The notes beneath the pieces are model-generated. The model worked only from the letters and a program-made list of their open reading frames with translations. It searched no databases and was not told the origin of the DNA. A program made the position numbers and the translations under genes. Source: Anaerolineales bacterium (GTDB lineage: Bacteria > Chloroflexota > Anaerolineae > 4572-78 > NAK82). From it: a stretch of DNA of 24,611 bases. The stretch's first letter is position 1. Each line of letters starts with the position of its first letter. Shown one piece after another: positions 7,654 through 15,362 of this stretch. The stretch covers positions 2,970 through 27,580 of the forward strand of contig JAHELX010000016.1 in assembly GCA_024643945.1 (NCBI GenBank). Direction: 5' to 3'.

Positions 7654-8970
7654 TCAGTGCCTCTCGTTGCCGGAGGCGTTGAGCGCCTCCAGGGCGATGT
7701 CCACTTCGTCGTAGATCGCGAAGAAATCGGTGGTCACCGCCAACTCCAACACGCGATGGATGTGACTTGGAAGCTGGACCAAGGCCATGCTATAGGTTTG
7801 CTTGCGCGCTTCAAGCAGCGCCTTGACTCCAGCCATGCTGAGCTCCGTCACGTCTTGCATACTCAGCACAACTTTGAACATATTAGTCTGCCTCAACAGC
7901 GTGTCGAATTGCACTTCAAAGACTTCAGCACCGTAAGCATCGAAGCGCCCCTCTAGTGAGAGGAGAGCAACGTCGCCCATCATCTGCGCTCCCACGGCGA
8001 AATCGTGTTTATCTGAGAGGTTAATCTCCAGGCCCTCGGTGGCCACCAATACCTCGGGGGGCGCAGTGCTGAGGTCTTGAGACATATACTCTAGCGTTTC
8101 CCGGTGGATGCGCCAGATCTCGTCATCCTCCGAGGCGGGGTCGTGGTGAAAGAGCACCAGCCATTTCACCCCTGCTTGTCGGGCAATGTCAGCGCCAATG
8201 AGGGCCGAGCTATGCCCCCAATCCTCTTTGATAATTGATTCTCTAACAGAAAACATAGCATCGAAGATGAGAACGTCAGCGCCAGCGTAAAAATCAATGT
8301 ACTCCTTGGTGTGCGAGGCGCTGAGATTCTTGTATTCGCCATCGGTGGCCAACACCAGCGACGTCGTACCGTTTTCAACGCGATAGGCATAAGCAATACC
8401 GGGATGCTGAAGGGCTTTGCTTCGGATTTCCAGCCCCGCCACTTTCACTCTTTCGCCCTCTTCGATTCGCTTGAACTCCAGGTTGTCTTTCACATGGTCA
8501 AATTGGACCGGGAACCACTCTGGCTTCATCTGACCAGCGATAACTTGCTCAACATATGGGTGCAGATAGTAGATGGTAAAACGATTGCCAGGCACAAAGG
8601 CAGGTCGAAAGAAGGGGAAACCCTGAATGTGATCCCAATGGGTATGAGTGAAAAAGATGCTCGCTTCCCCCTTTCCCTGCCCAAATTCCCGTTCCATCAG
8701 AGCATTGCCCAACTCACGCATACCCGTACCCGCATCAAAGATCACCAGGCCTTCTGGTGTTTCAACCGTGATACACGAGGTGTTGCCGCCTACCACCCCT
8801 CGAATAGAAGGAGGCAGCCCGCTTAGAAATTGGTCAATCGACTTTTGATTAGTAAGGTCCACCCCCTTGGCGGTTGCCTCTTTTAGAGCGCGGACGATCT
8901 TGCTTTGAATCTGCGTGGAAGGCAAAGGTGCTGGTATCGAGCCCCGCACTCCCCAAAACTTTACCAACAT
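7654..8970 (-). CDS. MBL-fold metallohydrolase with C-terminal STAS domain
   Basis: A 438-residue soluble protein. Residues 1-320 form a metallo-beta-lactamase fold of the group starting with VKFWGVRGSIP, related to phosphodiesterase-type members; the metal motif is HTHWDH (H109, H111, D113, H114), with further candidates H189 (LQHPG), D210 (ATDGEY) and H275/H276 (LFHHD). An insert at residues 17-56 is unusual. Residues 333-430 look like a STAS domain, as in anti-sigma-factor antagonists: VALLSLEGRFDAYGAEVF, then the phosphorylation loop VTELSMAGVKALLEA, where S378 takes the usual Ser position. This suggests a hydrolase controlled by, or signalling through, a partner-switching kinase; that part is inference. 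It is convergent with the amidohydrolase-CYTH gene, about 97 bases apart. AGAGG lies upstream of the ATG at 8970. Confidence 0.88.
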   Translation of the reverse strand: MLVKFWGVRGSIPAPLPSTQIQSKIVRALKEATAKGVDLTNQKSIDQFLSGLPPSIRGVVGGNTSCITVETPEGLVIFDAGTGMRELGNALMEREFGQGKGEASIFFTHTHWDHIQGFPFFRPAFVPGNRFTIYYLHPYVEQVIAGQMKPEWFPVQFDHVKDNLEFKRIEEGERVKVAGLEIRSKALQHPGIAYAYRVENGTTSLVLATDGEYKNLSASHTKEYIDFYAGADVLIFDAMFSVRESIIKEDWGHSSALIGADIARQAGVKWLVLFHHDPASEDDEIWRIHRETLEYMSQDLSTAPPEVLVATEGLEINLSDKHDFAVGAQMMGDVALLSLEGRFDAYGAEVFEVQFDTLLRQTNMFKVVLSMQDVTELSMAGVKALLEARKQTYSMALVQLPSHIHRVLELAVTTDFFAIYDEVDIALEALNASGNERH

Positions 8971-9595
8971 CGGCTGGCCTCTGAATATGAAAGTTGCATC
9001 TCCTGGACCACCCTTAATTCTATGAATGCATTACTTACCTGAAACTCATCGCAACCCTATTTGCTGTGAATTAACTCGCCCCGGCTCGCAGGCCTGCCAC
9101 AGTGATTTTAGCCAGCTACCGGCAGCCCGAAAATGAAGGTGCTGTCCTGACCTTGAGTCTGATCGGCAATTCGTTGAGCGACTTCAACCTGAGTTTGTAG
9201 GATGACAGAGGATGATTGGCTTGCTTCTTCCTTGCGGACAGCCCAGTATTCAGCAAGTATAAACACTGGCAGGGGACCGCTATGAGATGTTCAGCCCCCA
9301 TCGCCCTCAACTCCGGGAAATGCTCTTCCCGACACGTCGGCTGCATTGTCCAAAACAGTAATTTTTCAGGAGACGCCGCCAACATGCGCGGCTTTCTGAC
9401 CCCACTCGCCCAGTTACACCTATCCTAACATAGGGCCTGATCACTGGCAATAGGCAATCTGTCCTGCCATAACTAGACAATAGCAAGTAGTTGTGGAGAT
9501 AAATGGCAAACTTCGAACAACAAATGAACGGAGTATCTGCAAGACCCCAGAGGAGAAGTAGAAATGGGCTCTCCTTGACGGCAGATTACTGTCAC
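8971..9595. other. Long intergenic stretch without recognisable gene
   Basis: About 625 bases between divergently transcribed genes. Short open frames exist (an 89-codon one on the minus strand at 9116-9385, a 70-codon one on the plus strand) but their residues look random and neither has a good ribosome binding site. I see a six-base-pair hairpin near 9314-9331 and no tRNA, T-box or riboswitch signature. It should contain the promoter of the MBL-STAS gene; TAGAAT near 9020-9030 on the minus strand is a weak candidate for its -10 element. Confidence 0.5.
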
Positions 9596-9623
9596 TTGAG
9601 ATTCTGTGCACAATGGATATAAT
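9596..9623 (+). promoter_or_regulatory. Sigma70-type promoter for aspS
   Basis: TTGAGA (9596-9601), a 16-base spacer and TATAAT (9618-9623), five and six matches to consensus. The aspS ATG lies 34 bases further on. Confidence 0.8.
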
Positions 9624-9656
9624 AGTTCTATCTGGAGAAGAGAGAGGTACCTCACT

Positions 9657-11423
9657 ATGACACTAAAGACACACTCCTGTGGCCAACTTCGACCGGAACA
9701 CGCTGGCGAGACGGTGACACTGGCCGGCTGGGTACATCGCCGCCGAGATCATGGTGGCCTCATCTTTATAGACCTGCGCGACCGGGAGGGTATCACCCAA
9801 GTCGTTTTCAACCCTGATACATCGGCCGAGGCGCACGCGATAGCGCGTGAGTTGCGGGTGGAATATGTGGTGAGGGTAACCGGTAACGTGCGCCAACGCC
9901 CACCTGGTCTCGAAAATCTCGACCTGGCTACCGGCGGAATAGAGGTCGTAGCCCAGAACGCAGAGATACTCAACCCTGCCAAGACACCACCTTTCTACAT
10001 CAACGAGGATTCCCCGGTTGAAGAGGCCCTGCGCTTGCGCTACCGCTACCTGGACCTGCGGCGACAGCGAATGCAGCGCAACCTTATTTTGCGCCACAAG
10101 GTGGTCAAGTTCATCCGCGACTTTCTTGCGGACGAGGGGTTCATCGAAATTGAAACGCCGATTCTCTTCAAGAGCACGCCTGAAGGCGCCCGCGATTACC
10201 TGGTACCCAGCCGAGTTCATCCGGGTAACTTTTACGCCCTGCCGCAAAGCCCCCAGCAATTGAAGCAACTGCTGATGGTGGCCGGGTACGAGCGCTATTT
10301 TCAGATTGCCCGCTGCTTCCGCGACGAAGACCAGCGGGGCGACCGGCAGCCAGAGTTCACCCAGCTAGACCTAGAGATGAGTTTCGTGGACCGCGACGAT
10401 GTGATGGACATCATCGAACGGCTTTACACCGCTATCGTGGAGAAGATAAGCGACAAAAAGCTCCTTTTCAAGCCTTTCAAGCGGCTGAGCTATCATGAGA
10501 CGATGAAACGGTTCGGTACTGACCGGCCCGACCTACGCTTTGGGATGGAACTGGCCGAGATCTCCGACATAGCCGCTGAGTGCGATTTCCGCGTCTTTGC
10601 CGAGGCAGTCGCCAGCGGCGGACTGGTCAAGGGATTGAATGCGACGGGATGCGGGGGATACAGCCGTAGGCAGATAGACGCGTTGGCCGACTTGGTCAGG
10701 GAATTCGGTGCTAAAGGGCTGGCCTGGCTGGCTTTAGGGGACGAGGGAGAAGTACGCTCCTCCTTTGCCAAATTCCTGAGCGACGAACAAGTACAGGCCA
10801 TCGTCAACCGCTTGGACGGACAACCGGGCGACTTGCTGCTCTTCGTCGCCGACCGGCCTGAACTCACCAACGAGGCATTGAGTCGTTTGCGCGTGACCTT
10901 GGGCGAGGGGTTAGGACTGCGGGATCCCAATATGCTCGCTCTGTGCTGGATCATTGATTTCCCCTTTGTCACGTGGAATGAGGAGGAACAACGCTGGGAC
11001 CCCAGCCACCACCTCTTCACCGCACCTATGGACGAGGATATCCCCCTGCTCGACTCCGACCCAGGGCAAGCGCGGGGCAAGCAATACGACCTGGTGTGCA
11101 ATGGATACGAGATAGCCGGCGGCAGCATCAGGATCTATCGGCGCGAGCTTCAAGAGAAGGTCTTCAGCCTCATTGGGCTGACCATCGAACAGGCCCGGGA
11201 CCAATTCGGGCACATGCTGGAAGCCTTTGAATATGGCACGCCCCCCCACGGCGGCATCGCGCCTGGCATTGACCGCTTCGTGATGCTACTGGCCGGAGAG
11301 CCCAACATCCGAGAGGTAATCGCCTTCCCCAAGTCACAGAGCGCCGCTGACCTGATGGCTGGTGCACCCTCGCCAGTCTCTCCCGAACAGTTGAAAGAGC
11401 TTCACCTGAAGCTGGACTTGTGA
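9657..11423 (+). CDS. aspS: Aspartyl-tRNA synthetase, bacterial type
   Basis: Charges tRNA with aspartate. The 588 residues match the bacterial form: an OB-fold anticodon-binding domain (1-105, [11 protein letters not shown]...FIDLRD), catalytic class II core with [11 protein letters not shown] (about 198-208), motif 2 [20 protein letters not shown] (221-240), the bacterial GAD insertion (about 270-400), and motif 3 [14 protein letters not shown] near 532-545. H32 and G84 in the anticodon domain are the residues reported for non-discriminating enzymes, which also mischarge tRNA-Asn; discriminating enzymes usually have Leu and Lys or similar there. The ATG at 9657 is preceded by GAGAGAGG, so longer versions starting upstream are rejected. 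Followed after 47 bases by the Uma2 gene. Confidence 0.97.
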   Translation: MTLKTHSCGQLRPEHAGETVTLAGWVHRRRDHGGLIFIDLRDREGITQVVFNPDTSAEAHAIARELRVEYVVRVTGNVRQRPPGLENLDLATGGIEVVAQNAEILNPAKTPPFYINEDSPVEEALRLRYRYLDLRRQRMQRNLILRHKVVKFIRDFLADEGFIEIETPILFKSTPEGARDYLVPSRVHPGNFYALPQSPQQLKQLLMVAGYERYFQIARCFRDEDQRGDRQPEFTQLDLEMSFVDRDDVMDIIERLYTAIVEKISDKKLLFKPFKRLSYHETMKRFGTDRPDLRFGMELAEISDIAAECDFRVFAEAVASGGLVKGLNATGCGGYSRRQIDALADLVREFGAKGLAWLALGDEGEVRSSFAKFLSDEQVQAIVNRLDGQPGDLLLFVADRPELTNEALSRLRVTLGEGLGLRDPNMLALCWIIDFPFVTWNEEEQRWDPSHHLFTAPMDEDIPLLDSDPGQARGKQYDLVCNGYEIAGGSIRIYRRELQEKVFSLIGLTIEQARDQFGHMLEAFEYGTPPHGGIAPGIDRFVMLLAGEPNIREVIAFPKSQSAADLMAGAPSPVSPEQLKELHLKLDL

Positions 11424-11470
11424 GCCCGTTTGAGGTAGCGAACCGGGCTGAAGAGGTAAGGGGGTAGAAA

Positions 11471-12103
11471 ATGGAACGTGCAATGACCTCAAAGGTTGAC
11501 CGCAACCCGCCACCGTCTAGCAAGGTGACATTCGAAAGATTTCTCGAATGGACCGACGAAGATACCTGGGCCGAATGGGTGGATGGAGAAATCATCATGA
11601 TGACACCGGCATCGGATCGACATCAGAACCTGGCCGACTGGCTGACCGCGATTCTACGTCTCCACATTGAAGCTCATAACCTGGGCTGGTTACGCAGCGC
11701 CCCTTTTCTCATGCGTCTGTCGCCGACCGTAGCCCGCGAGCCCGATCTGCTCTTTGTGACCAATGAGCACCTGGACCGAGTGCAAGGGGCTTACCTTGAT
11801 GGCTCGGCCGACTTGGTGATCGAAATCGTCTCCGCCGACAGCATCGCCCGCGATCGGGGCGAGAAGTTTGTTGAATACGAAGCAGCTGGCATCAGCGAGT
11901 ATTGGCTAATTGACCCACTGCGCCAGCAGGCCGAATTCTACCAACTGGCGGACGACGGTCGCTATCGGCTGGTTCCACCCAATGCTGACGGTACCTATCA
12001 GTCGCGCACCGTTGCTGGCTTCCGCCTGCGCCACGATTGGCTGTGGGCGGAGCCTCTGCCCAAAGTCCTGGACGTAGCCCGCGAGCTGGGACTGCTGGAT
12101 TGA
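11471..12103 (+). CDS. Uma2 family (DUF820) PD-(D/E)XK nuclease-like protein
   Basis: A 210-residue member of the Uma2 family, which is abundant in Cyanobacteria and Chloroflexota and has a restriction-endonuclease-like fold; its biological role is not established. The conserved pieces are in order: VDGEIIMM (37-44), the candidate catalytic triad D92 (EPDLLFV), E118 (LVIEIVS) and K132 (RGEKFVEYE), and SEYWLIDP (142-149). The start at 11471 is preceded by AAGGGGG at good spacing; in-frame Met5 is an alternative. The stop overlaps the start of the following membrane protein gene, so the two are probably co-expressed. Confidence 0.9.
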   Translation: MERAMTSKVDRNPPPSSKVTFERFLEWTDEDTWAEWVDGEIIMMTPASDRHQNLADWLTAILRLHIEAHNLGWLRSAPFLMRLSPTVAREPDLLFVTNEHLDRVQGAYLDGSADLVIEIVSADSIARDRGEKFVEYEAAGISEYWLIDPLRQQAEFYQLADDGRYRLVPPNADGTYQSRTVAGFRLRHDWLWAEPLPKVLDVARELGLLD

Positions 12104-14610
12104 GCGACATACCCGTGCCGCCCGTTCTGCACCAAGATGCCAAGCCAGATTCAGACGCACGCAGCCAGACACCTCCCCTGCCCCGTGCTCAGCCTCTCGC
12201 CCTCTCGCTGGCCCTCTTCCTGTTTCTTTTCTCTGTCTACCTACTGACTTACAGCCCCCGCTTCCACTCTTCGGACGGATTGGCCATGTTCGCCACCGCC
12301 GAGAGCCTGGCGCGCCGGGGGGAGTGGGACATAGACCAGATTCGCTGGATGGGTCTGCAGCAAGGCACCTTTGGCCTCGATGGGCACCTTTACTCGCGCA
12401 AAGGCGCCGGCGTTTCGGTGCTGGCGCTGCCGCTGGCGTGGTTGGGTTTGACCATTCCTGGCTGGGGCACAGCGACCACGACCCTTGTCTTCAACGCGCT
12501 TGTCACTGCGGCCACCGGCGCGGTCCTGCTCCGCTACCTGCATGCACTGGGCTATGGCGACTGGGTGGCCTTGATCGCCGGTCTGACCTTCGGGCTGGCG
12601 ACTCTGGCCTGGCCCTACGCCAAGACCTTCTTCAGCGACCCGCTGGCTGCGCTCTGCTTAACTGTGGCCGCGCTGGCACTACTCCACTTCCGAGACACCG
12701 GCCGTTCTATCAACGCCTTTGGGGCTGGTCTGGCGCTGGCCGTAGCCGTCGCCACGCGCTATGCCAACGTGGTTGTGATCCCGTTCTTTGGACTGCTACT
12801 TTTAAAATACCAGATTTCAAATCAGCAAATCAGCAAATTACCCAACCATAAATCACCAATCTCCCATACCCAAAGGGCACGCTGTCTCCCCTGGCCTACC
12901 CGCCAGCCCGCCCTGCCTGCACCTGTCGGCGCGGCACAGGTGGCTCGCGCCAGCGGGCCGGGGGGCAGGCAATCTCCCCTGGCCTACCCGCCAGGGCAGG
13001 CAATCTCCAATCTACGGGCGTGGGTGGCTTTTGGGATCCCACTGATCACCATTGCCAGCGCTATTGCTTATTACAACGTGACGCGTTACGGCAATCCGCT
13101 CAACACTGGCTATCTGCCTCAGGAGAATTTTAGCGGGATCTTGTGGCAAGGCGTCGCCGGCTTGCTGATCAGCTCCGGACGAGGACTCTTCCTCTACGCA
13201 CCAGTACTGCTGATGATGTTGCCTGCCACTCCAAGCTTCTTCCGGCGCCACCGTGCTGAGGCAGCGCTGGCCGGGACGATCATTCTGGTCCATCTGCTCC
13301 TCTACGGCAAGTGGTTCATGTGGCACGGCGGCTACGCCTGGGGGCCGCGCTTCATGGTGCCGACGCTCCCTTTTTTTGTGATAGGTATGGCGCCGGTCTT
13401 AGAGTGGGCGAGAGAGTCGATCTGGTGGCGGCGTGGCTTCCTGGTGCTAGCTAGCCTCAGCGGGGTGATCCAGATACTGGGCCTCAGCGTCCATTTCGAG
13501 TTGTTCCAGAATCGGCTACTGGACACCGGCCTGCCCCTGTTCGCGCCGATTACCTTTTTCGACCCGCGCTATTCGCCCCTTATCGGGCAATTCCAATTTC
13601 TGCGACCGGAGAATCTGGACTTTGCCTGGATAACAGGCGGCCAGGTAGATTGGCCACTGCTGATCGCTCTGGTAGCGGCTGTGCTCGTCAACGGATGGGG
13701 ACTGATGAGGGCTGGAAGGCTGGAAGGATGGAAGATTGGACGCCGCCCAACTTTCCGATCTTCCAGCCTTCCAGCCTTCCATCCTTCCAGCCTTCCAGCC
13801 TTCGTCACACTGGTCGCTGTGGCCTGGCTGCTGACCCGTGCTCACAGTCTACCAGCCGGCGAACTGCGCAACGCAGTGGCTCTGCTCAACGCCCATACCA
13901 CAACTGCCGACGCGGTAGTCACCGGCACCCCCGAGGAGTCGGTTGCTTTTGCCGACTTGTACAAGGAGCATGCCGACGTGCTGGGCCTTAACGCCGGCGG
14001 GCTACCTCTCGAGATTGACACCTCGACTGCATTGGCCTGGACGGCGCAGAACCATCCGCGTGTGTGGTGGCTCCCCAATTGGCTGCCGCCGGAACAGAGT
14101 GGGGTTGAGATATGGCTGATGCGCAATGGCTTTCGTGCCGAAGACCGTTTCGTCGGTGAGCGGCGGTTGGCACTGTATTACTTCCCGCCTGAACCGCTGG
14201 CGGAAAGCGCCGTCGACGTGACCTTCGGGGACGTTATCGCTCTGGAGCGAGTTGGCACGCTGCCTACTGCCCGCTCCGGAAGCGTGCTGCCTGTCGCCCT
14301 CTATTGGCGGGCGACGCACCCGGTGGCCGCAGATTATCACGTCTTTGTCCATCTGATCACCGCAGATGGGAGTATCGTCGCCCAATCCGACGGTCAGCCC
14401 GCCCTGCGGACCCGACCCACCTCCACCTGGTCGCCAGGGGAACGCATCGAGGACCGCCATGCCCTGTCACTACCCGTCGACCTGGCCTCAGGGGATTACG
14501 CCCTCATCACTGGCCTTTACCTGCCGGACAATGGGGAACGGTTGCTTTCCAGCAAGGAAGAGACTTTCGCAATCCTCAACACCGTTCAAATCACCACCGA
14601 AGAAAGGTGA
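12100..14610 (+). CDS. Large multi-spanning membrane protein, glycosyltransferase family 39/ArnT-like
   Basis: An integral membrane protein of 836 residues from the TTG at 12100, which overlaps the Uma2 stop as TTGA; a GTG at 12115 is an alternative. About ten to twelve hydrophobic spans fill residues 30-590. The first extracytoplasmic loop has the acidic pattern HSSDGLAMFATAESLARRGE, as in lipid-phosphosugar-dependent mannosyl/arabinosyl transferases of the GT-C type. The C-terminal part (about 600-836) is a soluble extracytoplasmic domain. Two stretches are out of character: residues about 236-306 (Pro/Gln/Arg-rich, no membrane span) and about 537-567 (RAGRLEGWKIGRRPTFRSSS and following). 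Both correspond to repeat DNA inserted in frame (separate entries). The reading frame remains open throughout. Donor and acceptor unknown; the GT-C assignment is moderately sure. Confidence 0.8.
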   Translation: MSDIPVPPVLHQDAKPDSDARSQTPPLPRAQPLALSLALFLFLFSVYLLTYSPRFHSSDGLAMFATAESLARRGEWDIDQIRWMGLQQGTFGLDGHLYSRKGAGVSVLALPLAWLGLTIPGWGTATTTLVFNALVTAATGAVLLRYLHALGYGDWVALIAGLTFGLATLAWPYAKTFFSDPLAALCLTVAALALLHFRDTGRSINAFGAGLALAVAVATRYANVVVIPFFGLLLLKYQISNQQISKLPNHKSPISHTQRARCLPWPTRQPALPAPVGAAQVARASGPGGRQSPLAYPPGQAISNLRAWVAFGIPLITIASAIAYYNVTRYGNPLNTGYLPQENFSGILWQGVAGLLISSGRGLFLYAPVLLMMLPATPSFFRRHRAEAALAGTIILVHLLLYGKWFMWHGGYAWGPRFMVPTLPFFVIGMAPVLEWARESIWWRRGFLVLASLSGVIQILGLSVHFELFQNRLLDTGLPLFAPITFFDPRYSPLIGQFQFLRPENLDFAWITGGQVDWPLLIALVAAVLVNGWGLMRAGRLEGWKIGRRPTFRSSSLPAFHPSSLPAFVTLVAVAWLLTRAHSLPAGELRNAVALLNAHTTTADAVVTGTPEESVAFADLYKEHADVLGLNAGGLPLEIDTSTALAWTAQNHPRVWWLPNWLPPEQSGVEIWLMRNGFRAEDRFVGERRLALYYFPPEPLAESAVDVTFGDVIALERVGTLPTARSGSVLPVALYWRATHPVAADYHVFVHLITADGSIVAQSDGQPALRTRPTSTWSPGERIEDRHALSLPVDLASGDYALITGLYLPDNGERLLSSKEETFAILNTVQITTEER
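12805..13015. repeat. In-frame repeat insertion in the glycosyltransferase-like gene (copy 1)
   Basis: About 210 bases differ sharply from the flanking membrane-span codons. The stretch starts with an A/T-rich part of reiterated CAAATCAG words (12815-12838) and goes on into GC-rich DNA with a 22-base exact direct repeat (12885-12906 and 12973-12994), a second 15-base repeat (12963-12977 and 12994-13008) and a CACCTGT/ACAGGTG hairpin. Its length and composition let the reading frame pass through, adding about 70 residues of low-complexity protein. Confidence 0.75.
13709..13802. repeat. Palindromic repeat of GGCTGGAAGG words inside the glycosyltransferase-like gene
   Basis: The segment 13710-13734 is a perfect 25-base inverted repeat of 13776-13800. 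A second, nested pairing of 13718-13739 with 13755-13776 (one mismatch, one wobble) leaves a loop of only 15 bases. Both arms are themselves tandem copies of a roughly 8-10-base word (GGCTGGAA / GGATGGAA). The DNA can thus fold in alternative cruciforms, and it is translated as a short Ser/Pro/Arg-rich insert next to a membrane span. Confidence 0.85.
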
Positions 14611-14652
14611 ACGGTCGATAATACGCCATACGCGACACGTGATGGCAGGAAT

Positions 14653-14690
14653 CAAAAGACCAGGGAGGAGCTGGAGTTCCACCCTGGTCT
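14653..14690 (-). terminator. Intrinsic terminator for the Asp-rich exported protein gene
   Basis: AGACCAGGG (14657-14665) pairs exactly with CCCTGGTCT (14682-14690), with a further GGA/TCC pairing inside. Read on the minus strand the hairpin is followed by TTTT. It lies just past the stop of the gene at 14718 and may also slow readthrough from the plus-strand gene ending at 14610. Confidence 0.65.
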
Positions 14691-14717
14691 AACTCATTTG
14701 CGTTTACGGCAGGGCAT

Positions 14718-15083
14718 CTACTGCCAGCGACTGCCGCCGTGCCAGCCGCGTCCCATGCCACCGGTAGCACCACGTCCGCGGCCCATTCCCTGACCGGTGC
14801 CGAAGCGATCGCACACGCCGTCGCCGTCCTCGTCTACAAAGTTGTCGCACACGGCGTCACCATTATCATCAACGAAGCCACGTCCAAAGCCTCGCCCCTG
14901 GCCAGTACCACGGTAATCGCAAATCCCATCCCCGTTTTCGTCCACGAAACCGGCACCTCGACTGGCGGGTGACGTACCAGGTTGCGGTCCCTGGGCCAAC
15001 GCTACACTGACCAGTGCTACTGCCAACAGCGCGACGACCACGCCAATGCCGATACCCATCCAAAATCGCCAATTCTTTAACAT
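14718..15083 (-). CDS. Small exported protein with Asp-rich EF-hand-like repeats
   Basis: A 121-residue protein with an N-terminal signal peptide or membrane anchor (residues 1-32: basic MLKNWRFWMG, then a long hydrophobic run to ALAQG). The mature part has three copies of a calcium-loop-like unit, FVDENGDGICD, FVDDNGDAVCD and FVDEDGDGVCD, each with the D-x-[ND]-G-D pattern and ending in Cys-Asp, separated by Gly/Arg-rich spacers, and a Gly/Met/Arg-rich tail. Such units bind calcium or a similar ion in secreted proteins; whether this one does is inference. TAGGAGGCG precedes the ATG at 15083, so a longer version extending to 15254 is rejected. It is a single gene with its own terminator. Confidence 0.85.
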   Translation of the reverse strand: MLKNWRFWMGIGIGVVVALLAVALVSVALAQGPQPGTSPASRGAGFVDENGDGICDYRGTGQGRGFGRGFVDDNGDAVCDNFVDEDGDGVCDRFGTGQGMGRGRGATGGMGRGWHGGSRWQ

Positions 15084-15265
15084 GGTAACGCCTCCTAGCT
15101 GTGTTGTTGGTTTTCCTGCACCTGCGTCTTCATCATACCAGCCAATTTTGAAGAAAATATGAAGAAGATCTAAGGGGGCGATCGAATTGAGTGCCTGAGG
15201 GTGCAATCCTATCACCGTAGGCTGACAAGTCCCAGAGGGCCTTGCCCAGGGCATTCAGCGCAAGG

Positions 15266-15297
15266 AAAAAGCCGCCCCGGGGAGACGTAGGCGGCTT
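15266..15297 (-). terminator. Intrinsic terminator downstream of the sdh operon
   Basis: AAGCCGCC (15269-15276) and GGCGGCTT (15290-15297) form an eight-pair stem. On the minus strand it is followed by TTTTT, the right polarity for the sdhB end 66 bases upstream. Confidence 0.75.
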
Positions 15298-15313
15298 GGG
15301 GTTGTAACCTATC

Positions 15314-15351
15314 AGGACCTCTGAGACTCATCAAACCTCGGAGGCCTTTTG
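15314..15351 (+). terminator. Imperfect hairpin with T tract between sdhB and the Asp-rich gene
   Basis: AGGACCTCTGAG (15314-15325) pairs imperfectly with CTCGGAGGCCT (15337-15347), followed by TTTTGT on the plus strand. No plus-strand gene ends nearby, so it may only stop antisense transcription into sdhB. Weak call. Confidence 0.35.
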
Positions 15352-15362
15352 TGATCGACTGT

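Noticed and set aside
9116..9385. 89-codon minus-strand frame in the gap before aspS
   Set aside because: No ribosome binding site, no recognisable motif and random-looking composition.
9424..9656. T-box leader upstream of aspS
   Set aside because: No AGGGTGG-ACCGCG antiterminator or leader terminator; a plain promoter 34 bases before the ATG explains expression.
11424..11470. Terminator between aspS and the Uma2 gene
   Set aside because: AGCCCG/CGGGCT can pair but no T tract follows, so cotranscription is more likely.
15084..15254. N-terminal extension of the Asp-rich exported protein
   Set aside because: The ATG at 15083 has a strong ribosome binding site and starts a normal signal peptide; the upstream residues are not protein-like.
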